Source: an uncultured Oscillospiraceae bacterium (GTDB lineage Bacteria; Bacillota; Clostridia; Oscillospirales; Acutalibacteraceae). From it: a stretch of 26,743 nt of DNA. Below the pieces are notes generated by a model. It was not told where the DNA came from, searched no databases, and was given only the letters and a program-made list of their open reading frames with translations. Each line of letters opens with the position of its first letter. The first letter of the stretch is position 1. The stretch is taken from positions 1-26,743 of the forward strand of contig USCI01000029.1 of NCBI GenBank assembly GCA_900553255.1, written 5' to 3'. This document shows positions 23,015-26,743 of the stretch, piece after piece. The position numbers were made by a program, and so were the translations under genes.

Positions 23015-25081
23015 TTGAAACAGTACAGCGCCAAAAACATCCGCAATGTTGCCCTGGTTGGGCATGCCGGTACGGGAAAGACCTCGCTGGCGGAAGCCGC
23101 GTATTATCTGTCCGGGAAGAGCGACAGGCTCGGCCGCGTTACGGACGGCAACACGGTCAGTGACTTTGATCCGGAAGAGATACGCCGCAAAGCGTCGGTA
23201 TCCCTGGCGCTGGTACCGGTGGAATGGAAGGACACCAAAATGAACCTGCTCGACACCCCGGGACTGTTTGACTTTTCCGGCGGGATGAGCGAAGGGCTGC
23301 GTGCAGCAGGCAGCGCGGTGATCGTGATTTCCGGGAAAAGCGGGGTGGCGGTCGGCACCGAAAAGGGCTTTCAGGCGGCCCGCAAAAAGGGCATCGCCAA
23401 GCTGTTTTTCATCAACGAGCTGGATAACGAGAACGCCGATTTTTATAAAGTGTTTGAGGAGTTGAAGGCGACCTTCGGCCCGATGGTCTGCCCGCTGGTG
23501 GTGCCGTATGTGGTGGACCGGAAGGTGCAGTGCTATGTCAATCTTCTGGAGTATAAGGCGTATACCTATCAGAACGGCAAGGCCACGGAGGTGCCGCTGC
23601 CGGACATGGGGCATCGTCTCGACGGGCTGCGCACCGCGATTTATGAGGCGGTTGCGGAAACCAGCGAGGAGCTGATGGAAAAATACTTCTCGGGGGAGGA
23701 TTATACCCCGGATGAGCTGATTATGGGCCTGGCGACCGGCGTGCGGCGCGGTGACATCGCACCGGTTTACTGCGGGTCGGCGACTGCGCTTGAGGGCGTG
23801 GACCAGTTGCTCACCGGGCTTACCTGGCTGGCCCCCTGGGCGGAGACGGTTGCGGGAGAAACCGGTGTGGATGCGAATGGCGATCCGGTGGAACTCAAGG
23901 TCAGCGATGACGGGCAGACCGTTGCGGTTGTGTTTAAGAGCGTGGTGGACCCCTTTGTCGGCAAGCTGCTGTATTTCAAGGTGGTGTGCGGACGGGTAAC
24001 GCCGGATTCCTCGCTGATGAACATGCGCACCGGACAGCTGGAGAAAATCGGCAAGGTGTTCACGGTCTGCGGGAAAAAGCAGGAGGAAGCGCCCTATATC
24101 GGTGCCGGCGACATCGGCGCGGTGGCCAAGCTGGCATCGACCAATACCGGTGATACGCTGTGTGCACCGGCGCGGCCGGTGGTGCTGCCGGGCGTGTCGT
24201 ACGAGGCGCCGTGCCTGTCGATGGCGGTGCAGGCAAAGAATAAGGGGGACGAGGAAAAGATCGCCGCGGGCCTGCAGCGCCTGGTGGAGGAGGATCCCAC
24301 CCTCTCGCTGACGACAAACCACGAAACGCATGAGCAGATCCTTTCGGGGCTCGGTGAGCAGCAACTGGATGTGGCGGTATCCCGGCTCAAGAACAAATTC
24401 GGTGTGGAAATCACGCTGGCGGTGCCGAAGGTGGCCTATCGCGAAACCATACGCAAGAAGGTAAAGGTGCAGGGGCGGCATAAAAAGCAGTCAGGCGGCC
24501 ATGGTCAGTTCGGCGACGTGTGGATCGAATTTGAGCCCTGCGACAGCGAAGAGCTGGAATTTGCCGAAACGGTGTTCGGCGGATCGGTGCCCAAGAACTA
24601 CTTCCCCGCTGTGGAAAAGGGGCTGCGGGAAAGCGCGAAGAAGGGCGTGCTCGCCGGTTTCCCGATGGTTGGGGTGAAGGCCACGCTGGTAGATGGCTCG
24701 TACCATCCGGTGGACTCGTCGGAAATGGCGTTCAAGACGGCGGCCAGCCTCGCGTATAAGGCAGGCATCCCGCAGGCGGGGCCGGTGCTGCTAGAGCCGA
24801 TCGGCAGCCTGCAGGCCTATGTTCCCACCGACAATACCGGGGATATCATGGGGGACATCAATAAGCGGCGCGGCCGTGTGCTGGGCATGGATCCGGCGGA
24901 AGACGGCCTGACCTGCATCCAGGCGGAGGTGCCGATGGCGGAAATGGGGGATTTCTCCACCATGCTGCGCTCGGTGACGCAGGGCCGCGGTTCGTTCAGC
25001 CTGAAGTTTGAGCGGTATGAGGAAGCGCCGGCCAATGTGGCGCAGAAGGTGATTGCGGCCTACCATACCGACGAGGAATAA
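23015..25081 (+). CDS. EF-G-like translation GTPase (EF-G2 type)
   Basis: The 688-residue protein has the whole EF-G domain order: GTPase domain with P-loop GHAGTGKTS (residues 16-24) and DTPGLFDF, beta-barrel domain II, and C-terminal domains including GGHGQFGDVWIEFEP and GRVLGMDP. It differs from canonical EF-G in that switch I has RRKASVSLAL instead of the RGITI sequence and the base-recognition motif is NELD (134-137) rather than NKxD. It therefore belongs to the EF-G-like paralogues common in clostridia and actinobacteria, whose role in translation is not settled. TTG at 23015 is chosen because it gives MKQYSAKNIRN, the usual start, and AAAGGGGAG lies 6 bases upstream; the open frame further upstream passes through the promoter. 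Confidence 0.85.
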   Translation: MKQYSAKNIRNVALVGHAGTGKTSLAEAAYYLSGKSDRLGRVTDGNTVSDFDPEEIRRKASVSLALVPVEWKDTKMNLLDTPGLFDFSGGMSEGLRAAGSAVIVISGKSGVAVGTEKGFQAARKKGIAKLFFINELDNENADFYKVFEELKATFGPMVCPLVVPYVVDRKVQCYVNLLEYKAYTYQNGKATEVPLPDMGHRLDGLRTAIYEAVAETSEELMEKYFSGEDYTPDELIMGLATGVRRGDIAPVYCGSATALEGVDQLLTGLTWLAPWAETVAGETGVDANGDPVELKVSDDGQTVAVVFKSVVDPFVGKLLYFKVVCGRVTPDSSLMNMRTGQLEKIGKVFTVCGKKQEEAPYIGAGDIGAVAKLASTNTGDTLCAPARPVVLPGVSYEAPCLSMAVQAKNKGDEEKIAAGLQRLVEEDPTLSLTTNHETHEQILSGLGEQQLDVAVSRLKNKFGVEITLAVPKVAYRETIRKKVKVQGRHKKQSGGHGQFGDVWIEFEPCDSEELEFAETVFGGSVPKNYFPAVEKGLRESAKKGVLAGFPMVGVKATLVDGSYHPVDSSEMAFKTAASLAYKAGIPQAGPVLLEPIGSLQAYVPTDNTGDIMGDINKRRGRVLGMDPAEDGLTCIQAEVPMAEMGDFSTMLRSVTQGRGSFSLKFERYEEAPANVAQKVIAAYHTDEE

Positions 25082-25092
25082 GCGGTTTGTGC

Positions 25093-25133
25093 AAAAGCGC
25101 CGGCTCCCGGGAAACCGGGAACCGGCGCTTTTT
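25093..25133 (+). terminator. Terminator of the EF-G-like gene
   Basis: A 9-bp outer stem (25095-25103 with 25122-25130) encloses a second CCCGG/CCGGG stem with GAAA loop, followed by T residues to 25133. It begins 11 bases after the stop. Confidence 0.92.
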
Positions 25134-25189
25134 CTCCATTTTATCCGGTATTTTGCCGATCTCCCCGGCATAGTTCATCGGATTGCGCC

Positions 25190-25218
25190 TTGTCAAAAGA
25201 CAGTAGGACGCCTATAAT
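25190..25218 (+). promoter_or_regulatory. SigmaA promoter of the antiporter gene
   Basis: TTGTCA (25190-25195) and a perfect TATAAT (25213-25218) are 17 bases apart. The expected start is near 25225. Confidence 0.88.
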
Positions 25219-25224
25219 GGTGTA

Positions 25225-25271
25225 ACAGGGGAAAGCGGCCCCTGTCTTTTTGCGTCCGGCTGCGGCCGCTT
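25225..25271 (+). promoter_or_regulatory. Antiporter leader with two mutually exclusive stems
   Basis: ACAGGGG (25225-25231) can pair with CCCCTGT (25239-25245), followed by CTTTTT, a terminator shape. AAGCGGCC (25233-25240) can instead pair perfectly with GGCCGCTT (25264-25271). The two share bases 25239-25240 and the loop, so they exclude each other like a terminator and an antiterminator. The first stem sits at the very 5' end of the predicted transcript, which may limit its use as a terminator. Confidence 0.45.
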
Positions 25272-25292
25272 CGAGCGAAGGGGGAGAGTTCT

Positions 25293-26591
25293 GTGAGCTA
25301 TGATTATCTATGGCATATCGCGCTGATTCTGATCAGCACCAAAATTTTCGGCCTGATTACCCGGCGCTTTCAAATGCCCCAGGTGGTGGGCGCGCTGCTG
25401 GCGGGGCTTGTGCTGGGACCGGCCGTCCTGGGGGTGCTCGAGCCGTCGGACATGCTCAATAAGCTCGCGGAGCTCGGCGTGATTGTGATTATGTTTTCCG
25501 CCGGCATGGGAACCGACATCCATGAACTGGGTAAATCCGGCAAATCGGGCTTTATTGTTGCGCTCTGCGGCGTGCTTGTGCCGCTGGGCATGGGGGCACT
25601 GCTGGCCTTCTTCTTCAACCGCGGCGAATTTGCCCATCCCGGCAGCCCCCTGCTGCAGAATATTTTTATGGGCACCATCCTGACCGCCACTTCGGTCAGC
25701 ATCACGGTGGAGGCGCTGCGGGAGATGGGGAAGCTGCAGACCAAGGTCGGCAACACCATCCTGGCGGCGGCCATCATCGACGACATCCTCGGTCTGGTGG
25801 CGCTGACCATCGTCACCAGCCTCGGCGGCGAAGAGGTCAATGTATGGCTGGTGCTGCTGAAAATCGTGCTGTTCTTTGCGTTTGTCGTGGTGGTGTGGTT
25901 CGTGGCGGTGCACCTGTTCAACTGGTACGCGGCGCGTAAGGCGCAGAAGAACCTTCACCGTTATCCGGTGGCGGCGTTTGTGCTCTGCCTGTTGATGGCG
26001 TATGCGGCAGAGGAGCTTTTCGGCGTGGCGGATATCATCGGTGCGTTTGCCGCCGGGGTCATCGTGGCGGGCACCAGCAAAAGCAGCTATATCTCCAGCA
26101 AATTCCAGCCTGTGCAGTATCTGTTCCTCACGCCGATCTTTTTTGCCAGCATAGGCCTGAAGGTGGAGCTGCCGGAAATGAGCTGGATGATTGTGCTGTT
26201 TGCGGTGCTGATGGTGATAACGGCGATCCTGTCCAAGCTGATCGGCTGCGGGATCGGCGCCAAAATCTGCGGCTTTACCGGACGGGAATGCCTGCAGACC
26301 GGCTTCGGCATGGCCTGCCGCGGCGAAGTGGCGCTCATTGTGGCCAATAAGGGCATGAGCATGGGGCTGATGCCGCCCGCCTTTTTCGGCCCGGTCATCA
26401 TCATGGTGGTCTGCTGCGCGGTGCTGACGCCGGTGCTGCTCAAGTTGGCCTTCCGCACGAAAACGGAAAATGCTTATGCCGATCTGCATACAAGCGGACT
26501 GGTTGACCGGATCGAAGAAAACGACCAGCTGGATATCGTTTCCGACCGCCTGCTGGACGAACACCACAAACTGAGGAAAGGCCAGCGCTGA
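25293..26591 (+). CDS. CPA2-family cation/proton antiporter
   Basis: This 432-residue membrane protein has about 12-13 hydrophobic segments up to residue 385. Features of monovalent cation:proton antiporter-2 proteins (NapA/KefB-like) are an N-terminal FQMPQVVGALLAGLVLGP, the ion-binding double aspartate Asp163-Asp164 in AAIIDDILGL, and GFGMACRGEVALIVANKG. The last 45 residues are a charged cytosolic tail, with no TrkA-type nucleotide-binding domain. It probably exchanges Na+ or K+ for protons; the ion cannot be told. The start is GTG at 25293 after GGGGGAGAG. It is transcribed alone, from its own promoter to the terminator at 26616. Confidence 0.92.
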   Translation: MSYDYLWHIALILISTKIFGLITRRFQMPQVVGALLAGLVLGPAVLGVLEPSDMLNKLAELGVIVIMFSAGMGTDIHELGKSGKSGFIVALCGVLVPLGMGALLAFFFNRGEFAHPGSPLLQNIFMGTILTATSVSITVEALREMGKLQTKVGNTILAAAIIDDILGLVALTIVTSLGGEEVNVWLVLLKIVLFFAFVVVVWFVAVHLFNWYAARKAQKNLHRYPVAAFVLCLLMAYAAEELFGVADIIGAFAAGVIVAGTSKSSYISSKFQPVQYLFLTPIFFASIGLKVELPEMSWMIVLFAVLMVITAILSKLIGCGIGAKICGFTGRECLQTGFGMACRGEVALIVANKGMSMGLMPPAFFGPVIIMVVCCAVLTPVLLKLAFRTKTENAYADLHTSGLVDRIEENDQLDIVSDRLLDEHHKLRKGQR

Positions 26592-26615
26592 CCGGCGCGG
26601 ATTTTGCACAAACGG

Positions 26616-26649
26616 ACGCCTTCTGCGTATCCGCAGAAGGCGTTTCTTT
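26616..26649 (+). terminator. Terminator of the antiporter gene
   Basis: A 12-bp perfect stem (26616-26627 with 26632-26643, loop TATC) is followed by a T-rich tract TTTCTTT. The palindrome-array element begins immediately after. Confidence 0.9.
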
Positions 26650-26743
26650 CTGTCAAAAAAGTCGTTTCAAAAAATAGTGCACAAAAAGTTTTCGGCCGCC
26701 TTTTGAAAAAGGCGGTGGGGGCGCGGATGTAACCATCCGCGGT
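26650..26743 (-). mobile_element. Second, inverted copy of the palindrome-array element (cut by window edge)
   Basis: Bases 26650-26694 match the complement of 13196-13242 at every position except a 2-base gap. Beyond that, hairpins replace each other rather than match: 26696-26704 with 26707-26715 (9-bp arms) stands where 13175-13194 stands in the first copy, and one base pair in the stem has changed on both sides. Another stem, 26722-26729 with 26734-26741, follows. The element starts right after the antiporter terminator. Its other end lies outside the window. Confidence 0.75.

Noticed and set aside
25308..26609. A 433-codon open frame on the minus strand over the antiporter
   Set aside because: It mirrors the antiporter almost exactly and is His/Gln/Arg-rich with no motif, so it is an antisense shadow.
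1..26743. CRISPR array, rRNA, tRNA or integrase gene
   Set aside because: No regularly spaced direct repeats, no tRNA-like cloverleaf and no recombinase motif were seen on either strand.

Overview
The window looks like a chromosomal segment of a GC-rich, spore-forming, low-GC-phylum anaerobe, most likely a clostridium of the Oscillospirales/Ruminococcaceae type. The reasons are the sporulation genes gpr and spoIIP, divergent from rpsT as in Bacillus; strong AGGAGG-type ribosome binding sites; Firmicutes-type TTGACA/TATAAT promoters; and the order radical-SAM PDZ protein (DUF512 type), der, plsY, gpsA. All assignments rest on reading the sequence and on known family motifs; no database search was run.

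Layout. (1) 1-2705, minus strand: gpr, spoIIP and a small unknown membrane protein, with candidate sigmaG and sigmaE promoters, ending at hairpins near the left edge. (2) 2717-4792, plus strand: rpsT and pgi, each with its own sigmaA-type promoter. (3) 4812-6929: a small P-loop protein, a CofE-like (F420-0:glutamyl ligase fold) protein and a PHP-domain phosphoesterase. (4) 6983-7875: a consensus promoter driving yceD (DUF177) and rpmF, ended by a terminator. (5) 7913-12936: DUF512 radical SAM protein, der, a DUF2726 protein, plsY and gpsA, closely packed. (6) 12946-13284: a 269-bp non-coding array of palindromes sitting between two identical 32-bp copies of the gpsA terminator hairpin. (7) 13285-14143: an AT-rich stretch and two small XRE-type repressors. 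(8) 14282-17952: a lipoprotein with calcium-binding-like repeats, an OmpR/PhoB-type response regulator and a sensor histidine kinase. (9) 17998-22742: a DUF1385 (YqhQ-like) membrane protein, RlmB, and an 876-residue membrane protein that looks like a P1B-type metal ATPase whose catalytic motifs have been lost. (10) 22828-26591: an EF-G-like GTPase behind a structured leader, then a CPA2-type cation/proton antiporter behind a leader with two competing hairpins. (11) From 26650 to the right edge: a second, inverted copy of the palindrome-array element, again directly after a terminator.

Most genes are housekeeping (translation, glycolysis, phospholipid synthesis, ribosome assembly). The parts most worth following up are the terminator-associated palindrome-array repeat family (two clear copies and one possible trace), the pseudo-P-type ATPase with a long disordered N-terminus, the structured leaders of the EF-G-like and antiporter genes, and the CofE-like protein with no F420 genes near it.
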